This document shows, piece after piece, positions 35,690 to 47,721 of a stretch of DNA of 64,000 nt. The translations under genes and the position numbers were made by a program. Every line of letters begins with the position of its first letter. Positions within the stretch are counted from its first letter, which is position 1. The stretch covers positions 529,422 through 593,421 of the forward strand of contig CAJNDS010002257.1 of the NCBI GenBank assembly GCA_905221605.1, read 5' to 3'. The notes under the pieces are model-generated. The model was given only the letters and a program-made list of their open reading frames with translations. It had not been told where the DNA came from and did not search any database. The DNA is from Symbiodinium natans. Lineage: Eukaryota; Sar; Dinophyceae; Suessiales; Symbiodiniaceae.

Positions 35690-36958
35690 ATGGTTTGGAA
35701 CCGCATTGCGCTTGTCAGTCTGCTGCTCGTGCCTGCCGCTGGCCAGTGCGACGAAGGCACCTGCCAAAGCCTCCAGCCATATTTCAACTGTCAAGTAAAC
35801 TTCGGCGAAGGGGCTGCCGGTACGGGGAACATGATCGCATTCGCAGTTTGCAGAGACATTGGCGACATTGTCGTGCGGGTCGGATTTGTGGGCGACCGCC
35901 ACTCGGAGCACTATGTCGACGCTTTGCAGGTGTTGAGGCCATACCTAAGGGAGAATGGTATCATCAATCTGCCAGAGGATCACCTCGATCACTTGCCTGC
36001 TGAAGAAAGGTTTGTGGAAACAGTGTTCCTGTCAGGGTTGTTGTCGACATTGCGATCGCGGCCAATCAGACCGATCCACCTCAAGCGGGAAGTCCATAGC
36101 GAACTCTTGTGGCGTGAAAATCTCAGGCGATCAGTCGGATGGGTGTTTGACATAGCGGGACCTGCAGCATCATGCATGTATTGCTTCAACGACACGGCAG
36201 TGGTAAGTTACCTTCCTTTATGCATCCGCCAACCGGGCGATGCACCAGGACTGTGCCACCCTGCCAAAAAAGAGCGGCTTCCCTTTACGCTGGAAGTGGA
36301 GGTCATGAATCGAGCAAGGCCTGTAGGCCCGTCGATCCCGCAAATGACCATCTCGCAATTGCTGGTTCTTTTGACTGGCTACACCATGGACCTGCAAAAG
36401 ATGACCTACCTTGGGTTTTTGCACGACAACCATTTCGGGAACCTTCTGCTGGTCGGAACGGGTCAGACTCAGAGCCAGATGGCCTGGCATGACTTTGGTG
36501 CTCGAAGCTACTTCCACGAGGCCACGCAAGAACAACTCAAAAGCTTCAGAAATCTCTTCGATATGTCCTACGACACTGTGATTGAGCATCTCAAGAATCA
36601 CCGTGGCACTGTAGGCCTCATTGCCGAGTTGGGCCAAATAAAAACGGAGTGGAGCTTGGAAGGGATTGTCAGTGTGCGTGGCGTATCAGACGCACTGGCC
36701 ACGCTCGCGGAGAGGTTGCAGCAGGTGATCATGCAATGGGCCGAAGGCAGCATCGACATCCGGCGTTCGGTGCTGCGAGCATGGAGCCGAGCATTGACAC
36801 CAACAAGAGCTGAAGAACTTCGTGATTTTCTGGAGCGAGGTGGGCCTCACCCGGCTCGTTATCATTCACCTTTAAATGTGTGTTTGTACGGCATGTCGTT
36901 CTGCGGGGCTCTGCAGGCTCTACCTCGGCGCCATCCACTGTCTGGGTGCGGGAGCTAG
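35690..36958 (+). CDS. Secreted protein-kinase-like protein (putative host gene)
   Basis: 422 residues from the ATG at 35690; the frame is open upstream to 35624, but this Met starts a clear signal peptide (MVWNRIALVSLLLVPAAGQC, cleavage near 20). FLHDNHFGNLLL (His245, Asp246, Asn251) resembles a kinase catalytic loop of the HxD...N kind seen in ABC1 and aminoglycoside-kinase-like folds, and MAWHDFGARSYF (Asp268) has the form of a DFG metal-binding motif. The first 200 residues would form the N-lobe; I cannot place the ATP-binding Lys with confidence. A secretory-pathway kinase or pseudokinase is inferred. The last 30 residues (after about 36840) may be intron read-through, so the true C-terminus may lie in a later exon. 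Confidence 0.6.
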   Translation: MVWNRIALVSLLLVPAAGQCDEGTCQSLQPYFNCQVNFGEGAAGTGNMIAFAVCRDIGDIVVRVGFVGDRHSEHYVDALQVLRPYLRENGIINLPEDHLDHLPAEERFVETVFLSGLLSTLRSRPIRPIHLKREVHSELLWRENLRRSVGWVFDIAGPAASCMYCFNDTAVVSYLPLCIRQPGDAPGLCHPAKKERLPFTLEVEVMNRARPVGPSIPQMTISQLLVLLTGYTMDLQKMTYLGFLHDNHFGNLLLVGTGQTQSQMAWHDFGARSYFHEATQEQLKSFRNLFDMSYDTVIEHLKNHRGTVGLIAELGQIKTEWSLEGIVSVRGVSDALATLAERLQQVIMQWAEGSIDIRRSVLRAWSRALTPTRAEELRDFLERGGPHPARYHSPLNVCLYGMSFCGALQALPRRHPLSGCGS

Positions 36959-38837
36959 ACAGCAAGGAAAGTGCTGTGTGTGAGAGCAAATGTCGGGTAC
37001 GGAATCTGCTCGCTGTTGGGAGTAGCTGCGGGCTGTTCCTTGCTGGGGGTGTTTCTGCAACTTCATGCCGCACCACTCGCCAGGATGGGACGGTCACCGC
37101 CAAGCTGAGGCCCACCGATTGGTCTCGTCAAGGGGACCCTGAGGGCGAGCTCGAGGCGTTCAAGGTGTCCCCTCAGGCCGGACCATCGGACGCCGCTTGC
37201 CATGTGATTTGTGGAGCTTGGTCGCATTTCGTCGCATTTCGGCAGGACCGCCGCCTCAAAGATGTGGACGACTTGAAAGCAGACCCGGCCTCGGCTTCCT
37301 GTGCTCGTGTCCCGACTTTTGCCCAAGTCACGAGGCCATCAAGCAGACGAACCCCGATCTCAAGCACATCGCTCCAAGGCATATCGACATCTACCTGTAC
37401 TCACAAGAAGCGCGGCGCCCCAGACTACTTTTTTTGTTGGCTCCTTCCCTCGCCTCCGATTCTGGCAGGCTGGAGCGTGGCGACGCGTCGCAGGCGCATC
37501 GACCTCCCTGCGTCAGGACACCAGCGAGCCCAATCCTCAGCTCCGTGATCGGCCATTCAACTTCCACATGACGGCATCACTGCTAGGCTAGATTGCTACG
37601 GCTTTTTGCCGTGGCAGCCAACTTGAAAGGCCGGGCGATGTGATTTGTGAAGGAAATCGGAGAATCAGTGCTGTGCAGGCACCATCTGGCTCTGCACATC
37701 CTTTTGCACGGTCTCTCATTTTCACATGTCAAGGTTTGCGATGTGCATGATGCAAGTCTTTGGTGTGGTCATTTTTGCTGCACTTAGATCGGCAGCAGTA
37801 GCGAGCTAGGCAACTGCTGTAGTGAACTAGATGACTGCAGCAAATATGTCACTAATTCCTGGCCACACCACGTTTAGATTAAGCTCTCGTGTCGTGCAGG
37901 TCCCCAGTTATCCCTAAGATTTTCAGCGCACGAATCCTCCAGAACCCTGAACCCTACTAGGCTGCCCTGTGAGTGCCCTGCGGTGGCAAGGAGCCGACAC
38001 AGTCGACCGCCGCCGTGAGCAGCGGATGAGCCCGCATGGTCCACCCTCCTTGCACAATTGTTTGGGTTACTTAGAGTCAGACAGCATCGTATCTAGATGC
38101 ATAGGCGACTTGGGGTCAGGGCCGGTTCAACACATACATGTAGCAAAATTCCTTTAAGTCTGCCTTACAAGCAATATTTCAAATTTGTAAACAATCTCTG
38201 TCTGGAAGCCCTAAATGCGTGGAAAAGGGCGTGAGTGGGGCAAGGAGGGCGACCGGGGGCTAGGGCCCGGTCTGGCCAGTCTCGGAAGATCCCGATGTAC
38301 AGGGGAGGGACGGGGCCGACCGGCCGACGTTGCGCAGCATCGAGAGGGGTGGCAAAAAGAACCACCGAAGGCCGTGGAGTGCAAGTGACTGCATGTGTGC
38401 GCGCAGCATGCTTGAGGGCTGAGTGTGTGTTCGTGCTTGTCAGTGGCTCTTTGTTTTTTTTCCTGGGCCGGGGGGCGGGCTGGACCCGATGCCGAAGACG
38501 AGGCCGCGCAGAAGTGTCATCGCCTGTGCAGTCATTTTTGTGCAGGTCCATCCGAGGAGAAGTTGTCGTTTGCGGCCACAGAGTGGATGTTGGGTTCCCC
38601 GGTTGTCCCTAAGTCCCGAACCTCCTTGAAGCCCGAACCCCCTAAAACCCCTAGCTTTTTTTGGCTGCCCTGTGAGTGCCTTGCCGCGTGTGAGCTCCTT
38701 CCGGCAACCTCCTCGTCCCCCCTGCGTGCGCAGTCTGTGTAGGGTTGCCGGCTAGGGGGTCTCCCCGGTTCAGGTAGGGCCGGTCTAGTTTTTGTTTGGT
38801 TCGCCTTCCCGCACCCTGGACCGAACCTCATTTTGAT

Positions 38838-38925
38838 GCTCTGGATGTGTTGCTCTGGATGCGATGCTCTGCATGCGATGCTCCGGATGCGATGCTCTGG
38901 CTGCGATGCTCTGGATGCCGCTCTG
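38838..38925. repeat. Minisatellite based on GATGCTCTGGATGC
   Basis: About six imperfect copies of a 14-15-bp unit with CTCTGGATGC, CTCTGCATGC and CTCCGGATGC variants. Confidence 0.8.
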
Positions 38926-39417
38926 CGTGGGGGACCCCGTTGAGACATGGACCCATGGGCAGAGCTCGAAGATGCAAAGACATACTGCAGTTGTTTCACG
39001 GGAGCATTTGCAACTAAGTGTTGTGTTGTTTCTGAGAACTGGGCATCGGGAATCCTTTGAACCAAAACTCTTCGCCTAGCTTCACACTTTTGGAGGCGGG
39101 GTGTTTAGGATTTTCCCGATGTACAGCATGCCCAGATATCATGTTTTGCAGTTGTTTTACCAGTTGCTCCCATGTAGCATGTGACTTGAGTGATTCGAAT
39201 CTGCAGGCGTCTTTACGGATTCAAAAGTTTTTCACTGGGAAAGATTTCTGGAAGTCGTGTCTTTGAAGGCAACACTCACGCACATACCCGAACAAACCCC
39301 AAAAAAAACATAATTTGCTACGGTTCAATGAGGTTTCCTGGATGTGCATTGACTGCACCAAATACTGAAGGGCTGCGTTTCAATTGAGAGCTGCTGCGTC
39401 GGTGGCGAAGGCACCTT

Positions 39418-39453
39418 GCAGGAAGCTGGCGCTTGCAGGAAGCTGGCGCTTGC
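39418..39453. repeat. 17-bp tandem repeat, about two copies
   Basis: GCAGGAAGCTGGCGCTT is repeated directly, the last copy running on into GCAACGCG. Confidence 0.85.
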
Positions 39454-40440
39454 AACGCGACTCTGTTGGCTGTTCGTAGTTTCTTGTTCCTTGTTGACTC
39501 CCCCCGCCCGAAAAGAAGTACTGAAAACCAACACGGCATTTGTCGAGCTCGTCCCATCGTGCAAAAAGGCAAATTGCCACCTCCAAATCAGCGTCATCCC
39601 AGGAAGACGAAAAGAAGGAAAGAGCAAAAGAACGAAGGCTCCCAAAAGAAGAAACAAGTGAAACCCGGAAATGCATGCGGGAGTCATTCTCATACATTTT
39701 CGGACGTGAAGTGGACGATTCTGATGTCAAGTTACTTTTGCCGCCAAAACTTGGAGGCCTTGGATCGATGGGCAAGCTATGCAAGCTGACATTGCCCATT
39801 TCAATTCGTGGAAGCAGTGTACGTCGAAAATCGTGGTGTTGCTTCCGCTGATGTAGGAACGGGTACATAATGTGAGAGTTCATTTCCTTAGGGCCTACAG
39901 AGTGCTTGGGTAGGGCCCTCTCCGTAGGGGTCAGGCGCGCGTAGGGCCATAGATTCTATGGTAGCCTATAGGGGCGTCTTTACCTACCTTAAAGGTGATA
40001 GGGGTTTCGTCCTTTCGGTTCCCGTACCCTATAAACTCAAACCTTAAACCCTAAACCCTAGGCAGCCTCGCAACTCGTCGAGCTGTGTGCCGCTTTGCCC
40101 GGCGAAGAAGCAGCACTTGAGTGTGCTGACATCGAATCAAACGAAAAGAGCGAGTGGGAAGTCTCCTCTGTTCATTTGCATATGCTCCACTCAAATAGAC
40201 TGGGTTTTATCACATTTATCACTATGCAGGCAAGCTTGCTTTTATCCCATCGAGCTCGCCGTGGCCATTTCAAAGATTTAAGTAGTGGACGCCCGTGTTC
40301 AGCTCAACATGCTACGGGGCATTGGGGTTTAACGTGGCGAAGATCACGAAAGCTTGTGAACATCGTGAACATCGTGAACATCGTGAACTGACTGAAGTTA
40401 TATATTGCCGGTATTGCGAATACTTAAGGCATCCTTGGAT

Positions 40441-41633
40441 CGTATGGCTTCGGTCGGACTTCCAGGACCTCCTGCAAGGCGGCATTCCGCACGGCTCGAT
40501 GCCGAAGCGAAGGTGAAGGCCGCGGACAAGGCTTTGAAGGCTTTGGCCAATTCCAAGCCCAAAGCCAAGAGCAGCGCCCGTCTCGTGACCTATTCCCGGC
40601 GTGTGGAGCCTGGCCCAAAGCTGGTCAGGGCGAGTAGGGCGAGTGGGGCGAGTGGGGCGAGTGGGGCGAGTACGACCCTCAAGAGAAAGGACCGCTGCGA
40701 AGACGAAGACGAAGACGAAGACGACGACGAAGACTACGGGATGGATCGAGAAAGGGAATCCAAGAAGTCTTCGGCTAAGGCTAAGGCGAAGGCCTCCAAA
40801 AGCGGAGCTTTGCCACCTTCCTTGAGGCCTTCCGCATTGAGGCCGCCGTCGACTCGCAATGAGCCACTTAAGGAGGAAGATCCACCGCACGTCCAGGAGG
40901 ACGTGTGCTTTGCATTCGCTTTGCATTCGCTTTGCATTCGCTTTGCATTCGCTTTGCATTCGCTGCTGCTTTTCAGTCTTTTCACGTTGAGGATTGGGGC
41001 CCATGGCTGACATCCAACAGGCTCAATGCAAAGACTGCGAAGACGTTGAAGCCCCAAGTCAGGCCCAGGCCAACCGAGGCTAAGTCTCAGAAGAGAAAGG
41101 CAGCGCAGGCAGCGGTTGCAGCGCCTGGTGTTCAGCGAGATGCCTCCAACGCCTCCAAGTACTCAGACAGAGCCCGAGCAGCCCGAGTAGAGAGACACAA
41201 GGGGCACACGCGGGTTCAAGCCACCGCCGCTGACAACGGTCTAACGTTACATACGTTGCATGGTACTCTTCCTACCTCTGTCGACTTCTTCGAGAGGGTG
41301 TCCGACGTGTCCGACGTGGGTTCGGCGGCTGCTGACGACTACAAGACCACGCTGCCACCTTTGCCGGAGCTTTGCGTGGAGAAGGTGGAGGCCCAACGAA
41401 GAAAGCTTGAGAAACATTGGGGAGGTTTGGGGAGTTTGTTCACTTCTTGCTGCGAGGAACTGGTGAAGCCCCAGGCCGAGCCGCCAAAAGATGCAACTGA
41501 CAAGGTGCGCTCGCTTGTCCGCGGCCTCAGTTTGCAGAGTCTTGACAGACCGTGTTCCCTCGTCCGCTCCGTTTTTTCATCGAATCTTGAGGCTCTGGCG
41601 GAGGACGGCAATGCAGTAAACCAGAGAGAATAG
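40441..41633 (+). CDS. Two-exon host gene for a charged, probably nuclear protein
   Basis: Exon 1 is 40441-40902 (MASVGLPGPPARRHSARLDA), exon 2 is 40977-41633; the intron 40903-40976 has GT-AG ends, is phase 0 and joins HVQED to SFHVEDWGPWLTSNRLNAKT. The joined protein has about 372 residues. Exon 1 is Lys/Ala-rich with a short Asp/Glu run (EDEDEDEDDDEDYG) and Lys/Ser tracts, exon 2 is Arg/Ala-rich and then more ordered (VEKVEAQRRKLEKHWGGLG). Lys-rich and acidic tracts suggest a nucleolar or chromatin protein, but I recognise no family. An additional upstream exon or further introns cannot be excluded. Both exons use GC-rich, coding-like codons, unlike the flanks. Confidence 0.55.
40908..40963. 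repeat. 11-bp repeat, five copies, filling an intron
   Basis: CTTTGCATTCG occurs five times in a row and makes up most of the 74-base intron at 40903-40976. Confidence 0.9.
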
Positions 41634-44175
41634 AAGGGAGCTCAGTTTTCTATGTCTCTGTTCACTTCTTGCTGTCCCACAGGTCAAGCGAGTGAGTTTT
41701 GCTGCGGTTGCACACTGGTACGACTTTGCTCACTTCTCCTGAGTCTTGTGTCTCTCTTGTGTCTCTCCCTTGTTACTTTGTGGCGAGGAGGCGCCGGAAA
41801 CACCGGGTCCAGGCGAGGCCTTGGCCGGGTCCCGGCCTCGTTGTCGAATGTTCTAGAGACACTGTAAAGGCTGTAAGGGTAAATATGGGTAAATGGATTG
41901 ACTACGCCGACTGCTTTCTTGAAGAGTGTGTCAGAGTGTGCGTCTGTGCTCTGACCCAGAAATTCTTCGGTCTATGTCTAATCTTATGCAGTCTTGATCA
42001 GAAGTAGAGCAGGGCTATCGTTCATCACAGTGAAAACACGTTCCCCAACACAGCATATCAGAACTTGCCGTTACGAGATGAGACCTTCCTTTCTCTTCTT
42101 GATACGAAGCCAACTTCTCTTCTTTGGAGACGTGGCCGTCCGTGTTGAAAATGGGAAAAATAGCCCTTCCATTTTTAGAGAAAGTCTCTTCTGTTCTGAG
42201 AATCATCCCCATTCTGCAAGAACAAAGAAGAAAGTCACTCATCTTTTCAAACCGAAGGGAGGAGCCCCTCTTGCTACGAAGAAGATTCTCCTCTGTCCTT
42301 TGCAAATGAGAGTCCTAGTATGAATTCTTCTTCAGGAGAATAGGAAGTCCGTTCTCGTCTCAAGCGGGAATCAGAGAAGTCTTCTTATGCATAAACACAT
42401 CAGACTTTTCATCATCTTCGATTATCAACAAGCATTTCGATCATGAACGAACAGTTGCTCTCCTGTCCAGGAAACGAGAATCCACCTCGCTTCACGATTA
42501 CGGTACTTTTGTGTACAAACAAAGCGCTCTTTCAAGTCCTTAAGATGCGCGAACTTTTCCTTCTTCGTTTATTAAGAACAGCTCATTGGGACACCGGCGA
42601 ACACATAACGTTTCACTCATTACACGAAGAAGGCCGTCCACTCTGTGCCAAAGCAAACAGTTTGTCTGTTCATGAACACGAAATCTCTTTTCCCAAAGCA
42701 ATCCGGACTGGCTGCCTCCTCGTCTTTACACAATGAAAAGCTGGAAAATTCACAAAGAATTGAGATAGGTCTCGTGAGACGAAAGTTCTGGAGGAAGCAT
42801 ACGCAAGCGCTAAATTGTCGGGCAATACTTTTTGACTATATAGAAAGCATCCCTCGTGTTTCCGGGCAAGGGCTGAATTTAACCATGAGAGCTCCCCAAT
42901 CCGCTGACCAGTGACGAGCATCATGCTTAAATCAACTGCTTGGCAGCCCCGGAAACATCCGAAAGCCGTCTTACTTGCAGGGCTGCTCACTGACATTTCA
43001 ATGACAAGTCAGAAGAAAACCTCGAAAGCACCTCGCTCAAAGGGATTCCGAGCGAAACGACAGGAAAAGCAAGTGTTGAGCGCAAGAGAGAATGGATAAA
43101 GAGACACAAAAGCTTGCGGGGATTTGGGGGAATAGCTGCCACTACACGCGGGTTTGAAGGAAACGCTTCCCTGAACTACCCGGCAGAAGAAACCCAGAAC
43201 AGGGAAGTATCAGGCAAATTAGGCACCTCACTTTGGCCTGGACTATGTTTTGGAGGCCTGAAAATGAAATACCATTCACTTCTGGCCACTGCTTGCAGGA
43301 CTGCTCATGGTAAATGCGAGCGGTAGTATCTATCGAAGATGCACTGCTTCAATGACAAATGAGAAGAAAATCTTGAGAACCTCATTCAGAGAGAAGCCGA
43401 GGGAAATTACGGGCAAAGTTTGTCATGGTTTCACTCAAGCGCAGCGCTAAAGTAAGGGAGTAGCAGGAAACGCGACTTAGAGACGCGAAAGTTCAAAGGG
43501 ATGTAAGCGCAAAAAATTGGCACTACACTCTTGTTGGATGAAATCGGAGCAAAATTAAGACGAACAGGGAAACATCAGGGAAATCATATATTTCACTTGG
43601 ATGTATGATTTGAATGTCTGGACGAATGGAGATGTCGTCTATCAGGTCTGCTGCGCCGATGGCTTACTTGTGTACCTTTTTTTCGCAGTATCTGTTTGAC
43701 GATCCTGTTTCGATCTCGAGTACCTAGTGTTTCGCCCAATTACTTGACTGCGTTGCAAGCACATACGCATCTTCGATGCATGCCGGAGTGCTACTATATC
43801 AACGCTGGCGGGGGGACTTACCCGACAGTGATCCATTGAGTTCTTGCAAATTCGTACATGGCAATCAACTTTTTTTGGTTGCATCGGGTTCTTGCTAGTG
43901 GTGCACTGTGTTCAGCCGGTGTTACGAGAGTGTTTGTGTGTGCACCCAGAAACTACCAGAATCTGCCACCAACGAAAACACTTTGGTTTCTTCAGTGACG
44001 CGTGGCCTGATCAGCCAGCTGGTTCAGTGCTCATTTTGTTTGGGTATCGTGCATGTTCCTCGCTCTGCATGGTTCCTAATTTGGTTCCTCGTTCGGACAT
44101 CCTGAATGAGTTGTTTGTGCCCACCTTTGCATTGGTTTGTGCGGCCCGCGCGCGTGCACGCGAGCGAGCGCGGCG
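41634..44175. other. Gene-free stretch
   Basis: No gene supported. Two parts resemble each other: about 42995-43060 and 43340-43400 share TTCAATGACAA, AGAAGAAAA and CTCGAAAGC/CTTGAGAAC-like blocks, so an old duplication with a spacing of about 350 bp is likely. The 15-mer GTTCACTTCTTGCTG at about 41435 (in the preceding gene) recurs at about 41663. Confidence 0.4.
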
Positions 44176-44404
44176 CACATGCGTGCTTGCGTGCTTGCAC
44201 GCTTGCGTGCTTGCGTGCTTCCGTGCTTGCGTGCTTGCGTGCTTGCGTGCTTGCGTGCTTGCGTGGGTGCGTGGGTGCGTGGGTGCGTGGGTGCGTGGGT
44301 GCGTGGGTGCGTGGGTGCGTGGGTGCGTGGGTGGGTGGGTGGGTGGGTGGGTGGGTGGGTGTGCGTGTGTGTTTCTGCTTGTAGTTTGTGTGTGTGTGTG
44401 TGTG
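44176..44404. repeat. Compound microsatellite: GCGTGCTT, GGGTGCGT, GGGT and GT units
   Basis: The unit changes stepwise along the tract from GCGTGCTT through GGGTGCGT to GGGT, ending in a GT run. The long Ala/Cys/Val and Thr/His/Pro frames on both strands here are artefacts of the repeat. Confidence 0.95.
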
Positions 44405-47062
44405 AGCATGCGACAGTTTCCTTTTCGTTGGCCTTGAAAGACTGCCTTGGAGGCCATGGAAGAAGGCGCACAAGAGCGGGGGGGGGGACAGCACATGGCA
44501 GAACCTTCACTAACCTCGATGTTGTGTGCGCGAATCCCAAAGCCCGCAATTCAGGTCGTGGTCTGCGGCGACCTGAATGGCGATGTCCAGCTGCTGCAGC
44601 GCACTCTCGAGGATTGGTGACATGAAGCAGAGTGCGCCACTGCTCGTTTACTCGAGGCATGCTGCGTGATCTCTTTGCTGCGTGTGCTGACTTTAACTTT
44701 GCTGTGTGATCTGCTGTTCTCTCAAATTGTGCGATATATGAAGGAGGCGGGCGCGGCGCAAGCCTCAGATTCGTCGAGGGGTGAGCGCTTTGACGAGCTC
44801 ACCCTTTTTAACACTCACAAAGCACTCTCTTCCACACAAAAAAACAAAAAAACACATTCTCTCAGAAAAAAAGAGGGAGAGATCACAGACTCTAGTCTTG
44901 GGGGGTCAGTCCGCCTTCTCAGGCAGATTTGGCCTTCGCCGTGGGCCGGTTCCTGCCGCTTGCGTGTGCAGTTGTGCGCCAAGGCCGCCAATGCCAATTG
45001 GCATCTTTGAGTACCCAGGCCCTCGAAGCAGGAGATGTCGCTTGAAGACTTCGAGAGCCCACAGCCTATGTCTGTAGTTGTGGCTGCGTGGAGCTTCTGG
45101 AGCGACATTGCACCAAAGCTCCGCTCGCCCACAGTTCCCAACACAGTCTTGGCAAAGGTCGCTGTGCGGAGATGAGGATGCCATGCCCGGTCTATTTCAT
45201 CGAGTCCCATTCCGAGGATGCTGGTTTTTGTGTTTGGTGGGACCTTTTCGTGGACTGTGTGATGACCTGGCTTTGGGGCCCGAATGTTGAAATTGTTGAA
45301 GTGATTGGAAGCTCCGGGGTCGGGGCAGGGGGTGGGGGGGGGAGGGCAATCGGGGGGGCGGTTGGGGCCAGCTTCCGTTTCAGCTGGTACCGCCTTTTTC
45401 ATGTCCCGATGTTTTTCATTTCATCTCAGTTCAACATCCCAGCCATTGTTGAGATGATGAAGCGACAATTCCAGAGCACTCATCATTCGCTTCTTGAGGT
45501 GTTCAGGTGCCCGGAACATGTTGAGGTCTTGGTGGGACTGCTTCAACCCACTTGCAGGGTGTGCATGTCATTGCATGTCCTTTTCAATCTAAACGAAAAG
45601 CAGATTCTTGTTGCAAAGTTGGGGTAGGAAAAGGGGGCCTGGGCGGCAGAGCGTGTCTCATTCAGAAACCCCCAAGGCTTCTCAGAATCTCCTCAATATA
45701 TATATATATATATATATATGCTTTTTCTTATACATGCAGATGCAGAAAACGCTGCAAATACCGAGGGTTTTCCTGTTAAAACGATTGTTTCAGACCCCAG
45801 GCAAGCAAAAAATAGAGACAGTACAGCACTTCTGCCGTCTCGAAAGGCGAAAGTGCTGTACTGTCCCTATTTCCTGGGATTCAGGCAAGCCACATTCGCA
45901 TTTCGCAGACACACACACACACATCGCCATAAGAACGAAGTCGGTAACACCAGAAACAAACCACCAGATCCTGGTAGTCCATTTCTGGCATTTGCATGTA
46001 CACATCGATCGCTGTAAGAAAGAAGAGAAAATAGGGACAGTACCAAATGGGGTTAAACACCCCCCTCCAAGACGCACCTCTAAGCCAAACACCCCCCAAG
46101 ACGCACCTCTGGTGGCTTATATTATTCCCCATACGGGAGCGAATAAGCCGGGAAAGGTTGCTAGCACTGTAGGGACCCAAATGGGGTTTAAACACTTTTT
46201 TGGGTACAACAAAGCAAGATTTGAAGATTTGGTACCTGCAAGCATATATATATATATGCTACCCCCCTCCCTCCCCCCCTCATGCACCCACGTTTTCGGC
46301 TGCTTTCTGATATATCCCGAACGAAATTCTGTCGTGTAGATGCTATCTCTTGCGAGAGCTATACCTATTCCGGTATCTGATTCTCCTTTTTCCGAAAGCA
46401 AAAGAACAGCTTCTACGTGCTGTTTGTACCTGAACCTTCTTGCCGCCAGGACTATTCTACTCCCATCAGTTTAACCAATAGACACTATCCAATACGCATG
46501 TGCCGATTCAATGGCTGTTTCAGCTGGAGGGCACGTGCTATTGTAAAAATATACTGTTTGGAACAAACATTGGAAGAGAATGAAGGACAACCGACGCACC
46601 AGAACTGTTATAATCATGGGCTACTTTTTCATGTTGTAATTCAAGACTAGTTACCATTGGATTAAAACTCACATTGGAGCATAACTTTAAAAATGATCTC
46701 ACTTGTTAGGCTAAGATTACACACTTCATGTAAACGATTTAAACTGGGTTGGTTCCGACAGCATCTAGAAACTTCAAGCTCAGCAGGTGAGCGGTGCTGG
46801 GAAACCCTTTACGGTCTCAATATTTGGAGAGTCTGGGGCAATTCTGCATCAGTGCAGCCTCTGTATCCCAGTATCCCCAAAGATTGGAACAGTACAGCGT
46901 TTTTGCACCTCCGTACCTAAAATCCATTGGGACAATGCAGCGTCTTCTGCACTTGAAGGGAGTACTGTCCCAGTCGCTTTAGCGCCAGTCATTCAAAAAC
47001 GCTGATCTGTGCTAAAGCTCCAAAAGCCAATTTTTTCAAAGTCTCCGGAGCGGAGGTGCAAA
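44405..47062. other. Mostly gene-free stretch with short simple repeats
   Basis: No gene supported. A TA run lies at 45695-45719, and a hairpin at 45817-45865. Short open frames on both strands at 44815-45630 are not convincing; the most exon-like piece is SQFNIPAIVEMMKRQFQS with LLEVFRCPEHVEVLVGLLQP (about 45420-45560, plus strand). Confidence 0.35.
45817..45865. repeat. Hairpin with perfect 15-bp arms
   Basis: GACAGTACAGCACTT (45817-45831) and its reverse complement (45851-45865) enclose 19 bases. Related GGGACAGTAC motifs recur at about 46035 and, reversed, at about 46965. Confidence 0.85.
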
Positions 47063-47520
47063 CACCGGTGGATCTAAATAATCTAAACAATCTAATCGGT
47101 CGAGTTGATTATTTGGATTGTTTGGATTATTCAGATTATTTAGATTGATCGAATAGGGGTGGCTTCCCAGGAGAAATCCACCCTTTAGATTAATCGAAAT
47201 AATCAAAATAATCCAAATAATCCAAATAATCTAAATCATCTGAATCTTCTAAAGAATCTAAATCTATCGAATTGGATTATTTTGATTTTTTAGATTCACC
47301 GGTGGATCTAGATAATCTAAACCAAAAATCGGTCGAATTAGATTATTTGGATTATTTAGATTGTTTAGATTATTCAAACAGGGGTGGCTTCCCAGGGGGG
47401 AGGCCTAACTTGATTTAGATTTAGATCATTTAGATTATTTAGATCCACCGGTGAATCTAAATCATCAAAATAATCCAATTCGATAGATTTAGATGATTCA
47501 GATTCTCTAAAGAATCTAAA
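47063..47520. repeat. AT-rich repeat block with a direct duplication and a large imperfect palindrome
   Basis: Built from GGATTATTTA-like units on both strands. Units 47063-47170 and 47298-47396 are direct copies, both starting ACCGGTGGATCTA and ending GGGGTGGCTTCCCAGG. In addition 47233-47322 and 47413-47515 are inverted copies, for example ATCTATCGAATTGGATTATT on the left and its reverse complement on the right, around a loop of about 90 bases. No coding content. Confidence 0.85.
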
Positions 47521-47639
47521 TAAATCAAATCGATTTTTAATATACTCAATATAAATTGAAAATTTCGATTATTCAAACATTTAAATGAATACTGAATAGA
47601 AGAAACAAAAGGAAGCGGCAAATAGACCCGAAAGATGGC

Positions 47640-47672
47640 TCTCTCTCTCTCTCTCATATATATGTATGTATG

Positions 47673-47720
<48 letters not shown>

Positions 47721-47721
47721 A
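47640..47721. repeat. Compound microsatellite CT, TATG, TA, TG
   Basis: Uninterrupted simple repeats of changing unit. Confidence 0.97.

Larger units (their letters stand above)
36959..40440. other. Mostly gene-free stretch
   Basis: No gene could be supported. An exon-like frame at about 37320-37420 (HEAIKQTNPDLK, HIAPRHIDIYLYSQE) might belong to the kinase-like gene or to another; I found no convincing splice sites. It also contains two short minisatellites (38838-38925 and 39418-39453), a 9-bp repeat (GAACATCGT, 40358-40391) and a few telomere-like units near 40040. Confidence 0.4.

Noticed and set aside
36203-36248. GTAAGT ... ACCAG as an intron in the kinase-like gene
   Set aside because: Removing 46 bases would shift the frame away from the kinase-like motifs; the uninterrupted frame is better.
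44011-44660. Long overlapping frames on both strands rich in Thr/His/Pro/Ala/Arg or Cys/Val/Leu/Ala
   Set aside because: They are read-through of the GCGTGCTT and GGGTGCGT repeats and have no non-repetitive domain.
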